A stretch of 64,000 nt of DNA from Dipylidium caninum. Taxonomy: Eukaryota; Platyhelminthes; Cestoda; Cyclophyllidea; Dipylidiidae. Of this stretch, positions 23,701 through 33,245 are shown one piece after another. Position numbers and translations under genes: made by a program. The notes beneath the pieces are model-generated. The model was not told the DNA's origin and ran no database searches. It saw nothing but the letters and a program-made list of their open reading frames with translations. Location of the stretch: assembly GCA_017562135.1 (NCBI GenBank), contig QEYB01000448.1, positions 62,001-126,000 on the forward strand, written 5' to 3'. The stretch's first letter is position 1; every line of letters starts with the position of its first letter.

Positions 23701-24917
23701 AAACTCTCAATTCGCATTCTTACTTAGAATCCGCAATCATTTAGTTGCCAACCCACCCTTGGACGGTACAGCTCGTAATGACGCTGATGTCAAATCACAC
23801 TTAAGTCAGTCTTTTGGTAGCAAAGAGGAGAAATTTAATGAACGTGCAATTGAGACACTGTCTGAACAATAGCAAAAGGGTCGTCGAAAGAAACGAGAAG
23901 TACCTACTTGGATAAAGTCATATATCTCAACGAAAATTGTGGAATTCCATTCTTGCTTAGAATCCGCAAAGACTTAGATGCCAACCCAAAAAAGTTGTCA
24001 GCATTTGTGTTCACGAATCACCTCTTCAGTCGCATTTATTTTCTAAATCCTCTTCTTATGCTTCTGATCCACAAGTCATATGAAAACATGCCCTCTAATC
24101 TCTGATTCTCAAGGACGCTCAAAGGATATTCAGGTCTAAAGTTTTAATTTGGCAGGGAGAAATGGGAAAGCGGGACTGGATTTCCCCGATTTGGGCATAT
24201 CCCCGAACTCGGGAGTGCCCGGTCTGGGTGCGGACAATCAGTCGGTCCTCGGTCGCGCCTCGAATTCAGTCCTCTCGGGAGCCTCTCAGGAGTCCGCGGT
24301 TCGGTTGGCCCGACCGCCGTCTGTTTGCAGCTCCCTCCAGCTTCCAAAACTTGAGACACGCGGAGGTTATGGTGGTGCTGCCAGAGGACGCTGGAGGTAC
24401 GAAAAGCGTGGAACATTCCAGCGTGCTGAAGCGCCTCTGTCGCCTCTCTCCTCGGCCGCCAGCTCCGAAAGTGGTGACACCAACTCGCTTCCCGCTCCTA
24501 ATAAGGGGAAATTTGTTCCTAAATCAGCAATGGTAACTTTCATTCTCATGGTTGATTCACTACTAACCTTCCAACTATCCAAAGTAATCTCGTAGTATGC
24601 GGAGGAATTTTGAACCTCATCTTAATCTGTTACCTTGGTGATCAGAAATGCTGAGGGTTTAATCTCCACGCTACTTCTGTAACCGTGAAAACTCCTTTTT
24701 ATTACGTTTTTTACTTCACTTTCAGCCATCTCAAGTTCCTTCAAGGCCAATTATTCGTAAAGCCACTCCATCAGAACCATCTGAATTGAAGGAAGGTAAC
24801 ACTGTTCTAGCAAACCAGCGTAAATCCAATGCATCCCCAAAGTCAACTCAGGAGCAGACTTCAGCAAATAATGACGATGACGATGATGAAATTAGTAGTA
24901 CTTCTTCAGAGGAGTAG
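11712..24917 (+). CDS. MPP/p55-class MAGUK scaffold (L27-L27-PDZ-SH3-GK), PALS1/Stardust/CASK-like
   Basis: Exons: 11712-11811, 13677-13828, 14280-14519, 14962-15153, 15633-16310, 17404-17632, 19527-19586, 19618-19794, 20735-20925, 21004-21132, 21373-21571, 24156-24532 and 24726-24917 (TAG). All junction phases agree. Domain order is two L27 domains, PDZ (EEPLGITL loop, GDEVVELNG), SH3 (YDP, NWWQ, GLVPS), a basic hook and a guanylate kinase-like domain (GPNGVGRR; closing motif GWIPAGWAY). Such proteins are non-enzymatic membrane scaffolds. L27 domains pair with partner MAGUKs or PATJ/LIN7, the PDZ binds receptor tails (Crumbs for PALS1), and they organise polarity complexes or junctions; this is family knowledge. 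Oddities are a 31-residue insertion in the PDZ, a degenerate GMP-binding loop and a tail of about 197 residues beyond GK, where relatives normally stop. The match of GLVPSQTLEERRQAF and LVNSDM to the PALS1 branch is suggestive, but I do not assign a paralogue. The initiator exon is not placed (see 9714-9966). Confidence 0.9.
11961..12884 (+). mobile_element. terminal-inverted-repeat element, copy A (non-autonomous)
   Basis: The left end gtgggaaagtatgaaacggg and the right end cccgtttcatagtttcccac are inverted repeats with one mismatch over about 20 bp. The interior shares order and orientation with copies B, C and D: an AT-rich part, then a 'cgagggccgg' block, then 'caggcttcttgagctgcg'. No transposase is encoded. 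It lies in the MAGUK intron before the L27N exon. Confidence 0.7.
13677..15000 (+). other. tandem L27 domains of the MAGUK
   Basis: L27N lies mainly in exon 13677-13828, with the pattern HLSKPLDEIL-x-TFLYTFLGSNDLKNNL. L27C spans exon 14280-14519 into 14962-15153, with AWNEIEGLL-x-DAQELYDILADDFIRELLVAVDD. The 'AQEL-x-x-IL' and 'F-x-x-LL' positions are characteristic of L27C. Introns 13829-14279 and 14520-14961 are both phase 0 and show nothing else recognisable. Confidence 0.75.
15633..16310 (+). other. PDZ-domain exon of the MAGUK
   Basis: The 678-nt phase-0 exon begins with about 100 residues of Ser/Pro-rich linker (QPPPRTSSK and similar). The PDZ then runs from RTVYINRSS through the carboxylate-binding loop PLGITL, the strand IIQRIIVGSLADREGKL and GDEVVELNG to TVIQLLVRTPG. 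Between the PLGITL strand and IIQRIIVG lies a Ser/Gln/Lys-rich insertion of about 31 residues, longer than usual for MPP PDZ domains. Confidence 0.88.
16322..17220 (+). mobile_element. terminal-inverted-repeat element, copy B
   Basis: The left end aggttggctagaaactatga begins about 11 bp after the donor of the PDZ exon. The right end is eroded but keeps accaacctaatat. Interior blocks match copies A, C and D (for example 'acacgggccgg' near 16920 and 'caagcctgtggagctgtgct' near 17055). Confidence 0.65.
17404..17632 (+). other. SH3-domain exon of the MAGUK
   Basis: IYIRCFFNYDPMKDALLPD opens the domain, followed by PFRSGDVLELVDSQDLNWWQ and VGLVPSQTLEERRQAF. This is the MPP-type SH3 with a DP-x-x-D-x-x-(L/I)P insertion in the RT loop. 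The exon ends in phase 1 at gtacgt. Confidence 0.9.
17865..18015 (+). repeat. intronic direct repeat, first copy
   Basis: Diverged match to 19080-19230. Shared blocks are aaattttaaa-x-agacttg, cctctgtgaagccc / cccctgtgaaaccc and gtttaatgtg-x-ct-x-gaaaag. A fragment at about 18065 resembles the left end of the inverted-repeat family (aaaccatgaaataggcgtt). Confidence 0.4.
19080..19230 (+). repeat. intronic direct repeat, second copy
   Basis: Second copy of the 17865-18015 repeat, about 1.2 kb downstream in the same intron. Confidence 0.4.
19527..19586 (+). other. 60-nt hook exon, possible cassette
   Basis: This phase 1-1 exon encodes a basic segment (G)TRRKTKKVKSIFRAADPS, the position of the SH3-GK 'hook' that in MAGUKs binds calmodulin or protein 4.1. 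Because it starts and ends in phase 1, it can be skipped without a frameshift. It is followed by an apparent intron of only 31 bp (19587-19617). Confidence 0.6.
19618..21571 (+). other. guanylate kinase-like domain of the MAGUK (four exons)
   Basis: Exons 19618-19794, 20735-20925, 21004-21132 and 21373-21571. It starts with DLWVYEEVF, then the P-loop-like GPNGVGRRTLK, in which the catalytic Lys of true guanylate kinases is replaced as in CASK-type MAGUKs. EGDIRQGAYVEWG, HHYGIRF, HVVFVSAP and LVNSDM follow, closing with GWIPAGWAY. The segment that normally carries the GMP-binding Arg, Glu and Tyr is shortened to DTTDATAAPTLFRV. The domain is therefore a protein-binding fold without expected kinase activity. 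Confidence 0.88.
19936..20628 (+). mobile_element. terminal-inverted-repeat element, copy C
   Basis: The left end aggttggaagctttgaaacg and the right end cgtttcatagcttccagtct form the same inverted termini. The interior has 'caggcttgttgcgctacgcc', aligned with the 'gagctgcgctgtg' block of copy A. It lies in the intron between the first two GK exons and is shorter (about 690 bp) than copies A, B and D. Confidence 0.65.
22375..23335 (+). repeat. imperfect duplication in the MAGUK intron after the GK domain
   Basis: Two related segments, about 22375-22800 and 22805-23335. Matching blocks include tttcatcgagaaatgcccag / tttcatcgaaaaatgcccag, 'gctcagatgc', 'ctcggc-x-acg' and 'ttcacca-x-aaggcggttct'. 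The second copy is longer by about 100 bp. No protein family is recognisable in either copy. Confidence 0.6.
23640..23995 (+). repeat. second direct repeat in the same intron
   Basis: Segments at about 23645-23760 and 23885-23990 share aataaagt-x-atat-x-tc, aacgaaaa / gaagaaaa and cttagaatccgcaa-x-a-x-ttag, about 238 bp apart. Confidence 0.5.
24156..24917 (+). other. C-terminal extension of the MAGUK (two exons)
   Basis: The last GK exon ends in phase 1 (PKPPG|gtgagg) and joins 24156-24532 in phase. That exon joins 24726-24917 in phase 0. The tail is Ser/Gly/Pro-rich and ends in a run of five Asp followed by EISSTSSEE and TAG. It has no PDZ-ligand terminus and no recognisable domain. MPP, CASK and PALS1 proteins normally stop within a few residues of the GK closing motif, so this is a lineage-specific extension if the model is right. 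Confidence 0.7.
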
Positions 24918-27900
24918 TTTGTATAGAAAGTCAACTGTGATTAATGTTTATAGGAGGGCCGACTCCACTCCCGAACTGTTGATAATACCGGAATACTTGA
25001 AAAGCTCATATTGAAATATTTTCTATGGAATTTATTTTGAATCACACTTATCTCACTTCCTACCTTCCATTGCCTTGCCTCATCGCAGTAATTTAACGAA
25101 AATGTAAGGAAAAGATAATAAATATGCTTTTGTTGACTTGAGAAATGGAATTTTGTATCAAGTGAACCGAGTAAATTCATCAGGATCTATGGGAAATATT
25201 GTGAATGTGGCAAATTCTGAAAAATAATGAAGATAAGCGATAACTCATTTAACCCTAAATGGAACGAAGAATAATTTTTACTGGCCTTAAAAGGAACACC
25301 TGTGCATACAAAATCACAATTTTTTCGGTATCTGATTGTGATTCACTCAGTTAAATTAAGGCTGAGAGCGATTCGACGTATACCAAGGTACTTAGTCCGC
25401 GGATAGTAAACTAATGCGTAATTCTGTCAGCGTCAACTTGACAGCCACCAAATTTTAACCATTTATCTAGTTATGAGTTGTTGGAGTGAGAATGGCATCA
25501 GTTAACCGCCTACAATAAAAGTATGAGATGCAAGTATTCCCATTCGATTCACACTCACTTATTCTCTTCTGGTTACATGCCTCAGTTAATTTCAACATCT
25601 TCAGACAAGTTGCGCTTATGCTAAAAACTGGGGACTGTATGAATTTTTATTCAATACTCAACAGTAATTACTCAATCAAGTTAGAATACTAAGCAATATA
25701 TACTTGGGGATTGCGCACTTCGTGTCGACAAAGAAATTTTTCCATGAAATTTTGGCATTTTAAAACGGCGTTATTATTCTGTGTTCACCAAAACCGTATT
25801 TAATGGCGACAAATAAGATTCAATAACGACAACGTAAGAAAATGTACTCACACAAATCGTTTAAGCATAATTGTTTGATGCTTTAATATGTTGTGTGATT
25901 TTAGCGCCAGTGATGACAAGAACACACAATCAGCCCTAGCTTTTAACTAATAACCTGAGGTTATTGTTTATTTAGAATTACCAAAACGAGGCCTTGCATG
26001 GATGCTACAAATACAACTTCTATGGAATATATGTGCCTGTAGGACTTCACTTCCTGTGTTTTGATTACGATCATAAATGTGTGATAATATTCACTAAAAG
26101 AGCCTAAGACTTATAGGTTGGCTTTCAGTTACTTAAGACTTGTCCAAACCAAGCATAAACTTACAACGGCAAGCACATTACCCGCGTTTACCCTCAAGGT
26201 GGAAAAATGATTGCAGCAAACAAATGCTGTAAAAAACTTTTCTCATAATTCTAAACGGTAAAACAACTATCGGAGTTTTGTATTTTATATGTCTGGCAAT
26301 GGTTGTAAAGGAGGGTAATAAAGTGTTTACAGCAACATTTTCAGCAATTTTGGTCAGTTTTAGCCATTTTCGAGTATAATCCAAGTAAATTTCCTAAATT
26401 TGGTAAACGATTAAATTTTAATTGAATTATGTCAGCGTTGAAGAAACTTCGCATCACTTGTATGGGGTACGTAATTTCGCACCTTGAAAACGACACTAGT
26501 TGCCGCTTAAGTTCTAGCAATGTAGGAGCAGAAGAAGCTACAAGGCGAATAAAGTAACCGTCAACTAATGGCTCCTTAGGCTGCAATAGGCTGAATCGGT
26601 AGTAAAATATTTCCTAATGCTGAAATAAGAGAGGACGTACAAATTCCGGAGCTATCATCGTCCTCCGACCTAATTGATTTAGTCAGGAACGCCACACTGC
26701 CATCTCGGAAGTAGTTGATACTCAGCCTTGATTCATTTTGGTACTAGGCTGTGATTTGTTATCCCATTTCACCTCAAACTTGTAGCAAAATACTAGCTCT
26801 CCAAAGTGTATACAACCTCTTCTCCTTATCAGGTTGAGACAAACGCGCAGATCTCAAAGGTATGGCGAACATTCGCAGCTGCACCGATTGCCGTCCGGAT
26901 TTTACAGTCGAGGTCGCTTACGCTGCCCCTACTAACTTCCCTTATGGGCATAGCTTCACTGCCACATATGTTTTTTGTTTGACTATAGTTCCTTCTACTC
27001 ATTTCGGACGAATTTTATACAACTCGTTCATCATGTCACATAAAAATCACAGTGTAACATACCTAAAGAACCATATGTTACAGTGTGCTTTCGCCCACAG
27101 AAAACTTAGCTTGTATTCCATGCCAATGGCATCACAGTCGATTTGCTTTGATAGTGTCTGGAAATGAAAAAAACCCTAATTGTACGGTTTCCGGATAAAA
27201 AATTCAAAAAAAATTGGATATGTGCTGTGAAAAATTACGTCGGCATGGGCTCTAAGAAGAGGGGTTTAAATGACATCTACTTGATTGAATCTCAATATTG
27301 AATTAACTGCGACAACGTCCATAAATTGAATTTTTCTTAGTATTCATTGATAGATGATGTCACGAAGGAAAATAGAAATAGTGAAAACACCCAATATGTA
27401 ATGTAAATGATAACTGAGTCGAATTTAATACATTATTCCGACAGGCAGCGCATTCTACTGTTTAACTGGCTCTGAATGTCTTTTTATGCAGTAAAATTAA
27501 TAAATAATGGGAAAATGTGGAAGTAAGTGTGGGAAAATTTTTGATTATCAAGAAGAAACCTTATTTTCAATACTGCAAAACATGTATTGCGGTAAAATAA
27601 CGTCTTTTGGGTGCGAATCGGGTCCTCCCACTTAGTGAGTTGCCATTCAAAGCTCCATCTTGTCAATAATGTATTTTTTCTTAATCACATGGCTTTGTAA
27701 CCCTCAAGGACTAGTGTGGGCGGTTCATTTTGTTGTAAACCCCCCCTCCCGCCCCTCGTTTTTAGTCTATTTAAAGTACTTTATATATTTTGTTTTCAAA
27801 CTAAAATGATTTTTATAGTTGCAGCATTTAATATAGGCAATGGACGCCGAAATATAATTCACTCCTTGTCTTTGTCATTTCAAATTCCTATAATATGTGT

Positions 27901-28257
27901 TTTCCAATTATTTTTTTTTGTTTTTGCCCTCGGAACTCATTTGAATGCATGCAGATTAAGCGCGTCAAGGCGGTTTATACCACCACGGACACGTCATCAT
28001 GGAAATCTACAGCACCGGGGACCACAAAATCCCGGCTTGATTCATGTGCAATGAGGTGGGTTGGGTTGGGTTGGGTGGAGAAACTGCTGTAGAATTAAAA
28101 GCTTCCTGTCAGAGTATCCCACAAACAAATTCCGTAGGTAGCATCGGATTATTTAACTACCCCTGCAATGCTACATCGGGTAATTAAAGAAGGGAGGACA
28201 AATTTGTGGTGATTTGTGCGATCATTAACAGAAAAAAATGTGACTTACGGCCTTAGT
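24918..28257. other. intergenic, AT-rich
   Basis: Downstream of the MAGUK stop, apart from the candidate polyadenylation signal, I see no gene, RNA or element that I can support. Confidence 0.5.
25117..25122 (+). terminator. candidate polyadenylation signal of the MAGUK gene
   Basis: AATAAA about 200 bp after the TAG stop, in AT-rich sequence. No 3' cleavage data. Confidence 0.45.
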
Positions 28258-28357
28258 GATTAATTAAAAAACACCTTAAAGGACAGTGTGTTACCGAAGT
28301 GGCCTCACACAAATTAACGGGTGGGCAGACAAATTTCCTCGGGCTTGGTAGCAGAGA
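28258..28357 (+). repeat. direct repeat left of element E
   Basis: Shares taattaaaa-x-caccttaaaggacag and gggcagacaaatttcctc with 28600-28700, in the same orientation, about 342 bp apart. Confidence 0.65.
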
Positions 28358-28359
28358 AA

Positions 28360-28515
28360 GCTGGTCAGAAACTATGAAACGATTGTTACCTTTAGTCCGT
28401 GTTCGGCTGTGACTAAGAAAGATGCTTTTTTCATGTAATTAATAATGGAAAATAAATTCTTCTATTTGTTTGTCTCCTCCCATTAAACGCCTGTTCCATA
28501 GTTTCCAACCTAATT
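28360..28515 (+). mobile_element. short terminal-inverted-repeat element, copy E (deletion derivative)
   Basis: About 155 bp between left agaaactatgaaacg and right gttccatagtttccaacct. Its termini belong to the same family as A-D, but most of the interior is absent. It is flanked on both sides by copies of an approximately 100-bp sequence (28258-28357 and 28600-28700). Confidence 0.6.
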
Positions 28516-28599
28516 CCCTCCAATCTCTTTTGTTTGTTAAATAAGGCTTATGAGCTCATTATTTAGACAAAAAATAACGAGACGCAATTTGCAACTTTT

Positions 28600-28700
28600 A
28601 TAATTAATTAAAACACCTTAAAGGACAGTTTATTACAGAAGTCGGACGCAAATTGACGCGAGGGCAGACAAATTTCCTCTCCCTTAGCAGCACAGATAGT
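28600..28700 (+). repeat. direct repeat right of element E
   Basis: Second copy of the 28258-28357 sequence; see that entry. Confidence 0.65.
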
Positions 28701-29261
28701 CTACCTGTGAAATGTGGTGTGAATTTAAAAAAAAATGATGAGGAGAGAACAACCAAACACCGACGTTGCGCCTCAGATCGTGATTTATCTCCCTCCGCAG
28801 TCAGTCAGTGTACGTGAGTGGGGGCGGCGGAGGAGTGGGGCGACGGCGAGGGGAGGCTGGAGAGGCGGTCGTTGCCGAGTGAACGCGATTAGAATCAACC
28901 GTGTGTTGGAACATTCCTCCTGCCTTGAGTGCCGACAAAGGATTCTTTTGCGCATATTTTTACCGACCAAATAAATTGAAAAAGAGGCCATAAGACGGGA
29001 GAGAATGACGCCTGGCTTGGCCGGCCTGCCTTTCGCTCTCTCGCGCCTCCCCCGCCCCGATCCCTCCTCGCCCGGTGCCGAGGTTTCGTCCTCCAGGCGG
29101 TTACTCACCGAATGGGGTGGACTTTTGTTTTTTTTGGGACATTCTGCGAATTTCATCCACTACTCTTTAACCTTTTTGTCACTTTCTCCCACGCCCCGTG
29201 GCAGTTCAGCGCTTTCTTTGTATACTTTTGGGACTCCAGGACGATGTTGCTGTGATCTTTC

Positions 29262-30230
29262 GACTGGAAATTATGAAACGGACCTTGAATGAAATGTGAA
29301 AAAGAAGAGCGCATTTTTTCACATTATTTATTTTATTCGGTGGAAATAACTTCCATTCGCATCAACGACTTTCTGCCAACGAGTAGGCAAATTCTAAATG
29401 CCTTCTTTGAAAAAAAGAGTTATTTCTAAAGTTAGTAAAAGATTGAAATTCTTTTATGGTAATATTTCGGAAATTTTATCTTATTTTTTCCTCAAATTAA
29501 GTCATGATTACGAAAATGCTAATAACTGGAGGGTGGGGGTGTGGAATATCAGGTGAACGTAGCGAATGTGGAAGAAGTTCACATTTTCGAGAAGTAATTT
29601 AGTTTGGCAGCAGAAATTGAATCTTTTTGCAGTCGCCTTTCAGCGTCGTCACCGACACTTTCCCCTGTGGTCGCTCGACTATCCCGCGGTAGCGCTAGCC
29701 ATTCGTTCGGCCAGCACAGCTAAGTCCACTTCTTTTTTACTATACTGTTTATTGTATGCAGATTTTGTTTTGTTTTGTGGACCGCTTTCCACAGTCGTCG
29801 TCCTCCATTCCTCCTCCTCCTCCCTGATTCCTCCTCCTCCTCCTCCTCCTCCTCCTCCTTGTAGTCGTCATCATCACCACAGGCCAATGGTGGTCTTCCT
29901 CGAAACGAGGCGCCTTGACGGCACTCAAATTACCAAAACAAAGAATTTTGGAATAAACATCGAGCACTTTTTCCCATTAGTAGTGAATCTGTCTCCAACT
30001 ATCTGATCAACGTTTCTCGAAGCATTTTGTGCTGCATTGCGAGTCAGTTTAAACCCATACAATAAAACCAAATGTAAATTGCGCTTTGTTTCCATTGTGT
30101 CTGGGTGACAAATAAAATAAAAATTGACTATGAACAAGGTAGCATTTTAAGAATGCACTAAATGCACCACTTCCGCTCGCAGCCGTCCACAGACCAAGCC
30201 AAAATGCTCATTTCATAATTTCAAATCTCA
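29262..30230 (+). mobile_element. terminal-inverted-repeat element, copy D
   Basis: The left end actggaaattatgaaacgga and the right end tgctcatttcataatttcaa are diverged inverted termini. Interior blocks ('cgtttctcgaagcattttgtg', 'aaacccatacaataaaacc') align with the other copies. A (TCC)n tract at 29811-29859 has expanded inside it. Confidence 0.65.
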
Positions 30231-31166
30231 TATTTTGCTCTGAAACTAAGCATTTTTCGATTTGCGTCGATCTGCTCCGCTGTTTATCTGTTAAAAATTG
30301 GACTATTTCAAATTACTGTGTTTTGACACTAATTACGATGATGGGCCAATTGTAAGTCCCCATAAGGTAGCAGAGAAAAACAGGAGCCTGGGGTGAAGAG
30401 GCCAACTTCTTTGTCCCCTCGAGAGAAGCTTTCGTTTATGGCTAATTGCCTCTCTCCTCGATTGTTTTCACTATCAAAAATAAAGCACATAATGGTGGCG
30501 GGGGAGGAGGGGGGGGGGGAATTCACATAAACTCTTCATTTAAAAGTTCCTCGAGCGGGTGTTGACAGTCACAACGAAGCTTCTCAACCTCCCAACACGG
30601 ACAATCCGCCCTCTTCTACCCGTGGAATCTCGTCATATTCGCGAACAACCGTGGGGCTGAGGCCGAAGTATCCTTTCTTCTCGAAACACGCATTGTTGCG
30701 ATGTCATGGCAAGTTTAAAGGAATAGGAATAATAGGTAATTTAGTCAAATGCCATTTACGCCACCCTCCTTCGTCACCATCAACGTCATCGTCTCCGTAG
30801 TCGTCATCGTCGTCGTCGTCGTCATCTTGTCCTTCTTCGGTGAGCAGTGAGCTCGCGGAAACGGACGGAGAATAGCCACAAGTGCAGACGTGATTCACAG
30901 GCCCCGCTCTGGGCGCTTTATCTTCATTCTCCCTCCCCCCGAAATACACGCATCCCTCTCCGGCGGAGGCTTAAAAGCCAAGGCGATTCAAGTGTGACCA
31001 AATTTACTATACGCAACAAAGCCACAGGCTTGTAATAATTGTGGTCAGCGCATGGCAGGGCTCGTAAATCGCATCTGCTCAACCTCGGCTGAGCTTGCAG
31101 CTTTTCCTTCCAGCCGCTTACGCCTCGCGAATGTGCCAGGAACCCGTGTCGACCCAATTTTAAGGA

Positions 31167-31205
31167 GGAAGAAGAAGAAGAAGAAGAAGAAGAAGAAGAA
31201 GAAGA
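31167..31205 (+). repeat. (GAA)n microsatellite
   Basis: About 39 bp of uninterrupted gaa repeat. Confidence 0.9.
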
Positions 31206-31639
31206 GGCAGGGCAATGACAGGCAGAGCAATTTTGGCTCGCTTTTTGTGTAAGAATGGACTGATTTTCCTGAGGGCAGCTTCTGAATGTACCGCCTAAAC
31301 CAACTCGAAAGTCAGGAACGGTTTACATTCGAGAAAGAGGTTAATATTCGCGCCTACGTGTCGTCGGAGGAATTTCGCATGGCATCACCTGTCAACTAGC
31401 AGTTTTATTATAAGAGCGACGGTAAATTTTACCAGGAGAAGTTAGCAATTTGACTTTGAGGTGTTTTGGTCGACAACTAACGGTTTGGTCCTTCTTCTCA
31501 GAGTGAGATGCTGCCTTAAAAGGCGAGTGTTAAGAAGAGGCGAGGAAACTCACACCCACAATTTTGTAAGCGTGCGCAGTTTTTAAGGATACGCACTGTT
31601 TAATTATGTTCACAATTCTGCGGAGCGAAAGAATCTGGC

Positions 31640-32260
31640 CATCGAGATAGGCTGGAGTTAGTCACGCGCGCTCGCAAAGAGCGAAAATGGGGGTGGGGGT
31701 GGGCGCGGGGTGCAGAGTGCGGGGTACGGAGGAGGGATGGGAGGGGGGAGCAGACGAGAGGATGTAGAGAGCGGTAAGGCACACACACACATACACACCC
31801 ATCCACTCCGCACTCCGCTCCACTCCGCACCCCGCCCGGCCCGGTCCTCCCCCGCCCCCCACTGCCCCTCTACGTGTGTGCGGGCACGCGCGCCGCTTGA
31901 TTTATGTCCACTCTGAACGCTGCGCGCTCCTTTTTTGGCTCCCCCGCCCCTCCCGCCCCTCTCCTCCCCTTCCGGCAGCGGTGTGCGCACGCATCTAATT
32001 ATGCATATCCCTCTCTGTCTCCCTCTCGCTCCCCGCTCCGCTCCGTTCCGCTGCGCCCTCCCCCCCCTCCGCCCCGCCTGGCTCTCTCGCCGTCTTCTCC
32101 TCGCTTCCCCCTCCCCCCAGCCACCTCAGGCGCAGCTGTGCGCCGCTACTCTCCGTGTGTGTTGATACGCGCGCGCGTCTGCGTCCGCGCGTGCGTCCGT
32201 GCGTGTGTGCGAGCGCAGATGCGTCCGTGCGTGCGTGTGTATGTGCACACGGATGAAATA
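31640..32260. other. GC- and CpG-rich, strand-asymmetric segment
   Basis: About 600 bp of C/T-rich blocks with many CpG, (CA)/(GT) runs and 'gcgtgcgtccgtgcg' repeats, unlike the AT-rich surroundings. Long open frames here are composition artefacts, reading as repeated Pro, His or Cys-Val. It could be a promoter-like region, but no adjacent gene is recognised. Confidence 0.4.
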
Positions 32261-32289
32261 TGGTTGAACGAGGCGAGGGGGCATGTTTG

Positions 32290-32292
<3 letters not shown>

Positions 32293-32326
<34 letters not shown>
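32293..32326 (+). repeat. (CA)n microsatellite
   Basis: 17 uninterrupted ac units. Confidence 0.95.
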
Positions 32327-32330
<4 letters not shown>

Positions 32331-33245
32331 ACAGCGAGTCAGCTGCTCTCGGCTGCGCTACTGTACACACTAATTTCCCATCCTTCGCCTGCTACAAAAC
32401 TCAGTTTTGATCTCCGGAGTCGCTGAGCTATAATTTACCTGACAGTATGCCTGTGTGTGTGTGTGTGTGTAGCTGCGTCTGTTTTATGCATGTGTATGTC
32501 TGCCTCATTCGACACTTTAGTCCATCTAAACTCGGCTGAAACTACAGTTATTACCTTTTCTTTCTGGTGAGTTCTTTGGCGGCATTGTCCCACAGCCCGA
32601 AGGAGAGAGTAAGATTAGCCTCCTTCGGTGGGAATTTGGTCGAAGAGTCAGTTTAGCGTGTCGCGATTGCTTTGGGAGGTGAAAGTCCTTGCCGATCTAC
32701 TTCCAGGCGTCCTCCTCAAGGCAAAAAACGACCAAGTGCTTAAAAGTTCCTCAGCCCAAAAATGCTCAGGTCATTTTCCTCACTAAGGCACACAACAGAC
32801 GCTTGTTCGCCTCGCCCACCTCATACCATTTCCTCACAAATTAGGCGGATTAAAAAGGTTTGCCATGGTGAAACCCTGACAAAATAAATGGGGACACTGG
32901 CTGTCAGTGCGGTGTCTCACTTATGTGCCCATCGGACGGTAAAAACACCAACTATGTCTAAATAAATGCTTTAATTAAAAAATTCTCTGTGTAGAGTGTC
33001 TTGGCGGGAGGCGTCAAGACAGGGTGTGATGCCCAAAGTCAACAATTTGCCGCCGGCCTGGCACAGAAACTCATTTTTTTCGGCAGGGCGATTTTAGTGG
33101 GAAACCTCCTCCCTACCGGAAAGTTATGTCCGCCCTTAAAATAAAGCAACATACCCGTCTATCTTATCGTTGATAAGCTTTTTTAAGTATTGTATTTGCT
33201 ATTATTATTGTTATCAATGGCTTCTTGTCAGTGTGAGGGAAATTT

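Noticed and set aside
28054..28076. ttggg repeats resembling telomeric sequence
   Set aside because: Only about four units and not the usual animal or flatworm TTAGGG repeat.
31904..32410. 168-aa frame and overlapping minus-strand frames
   Set aside because: Low-complexity Pro/Ser, Cys-Val and His-Thr products of GC-rich simple repeats; no homology recognised.
33160..33185. cttatcgttgataag hairpin followed by a T run, resembling a bacterial terminator
   Set aside because: Eukaryotic context; a short chance palindrome in AT-rich sequence with no adjacent gene end.
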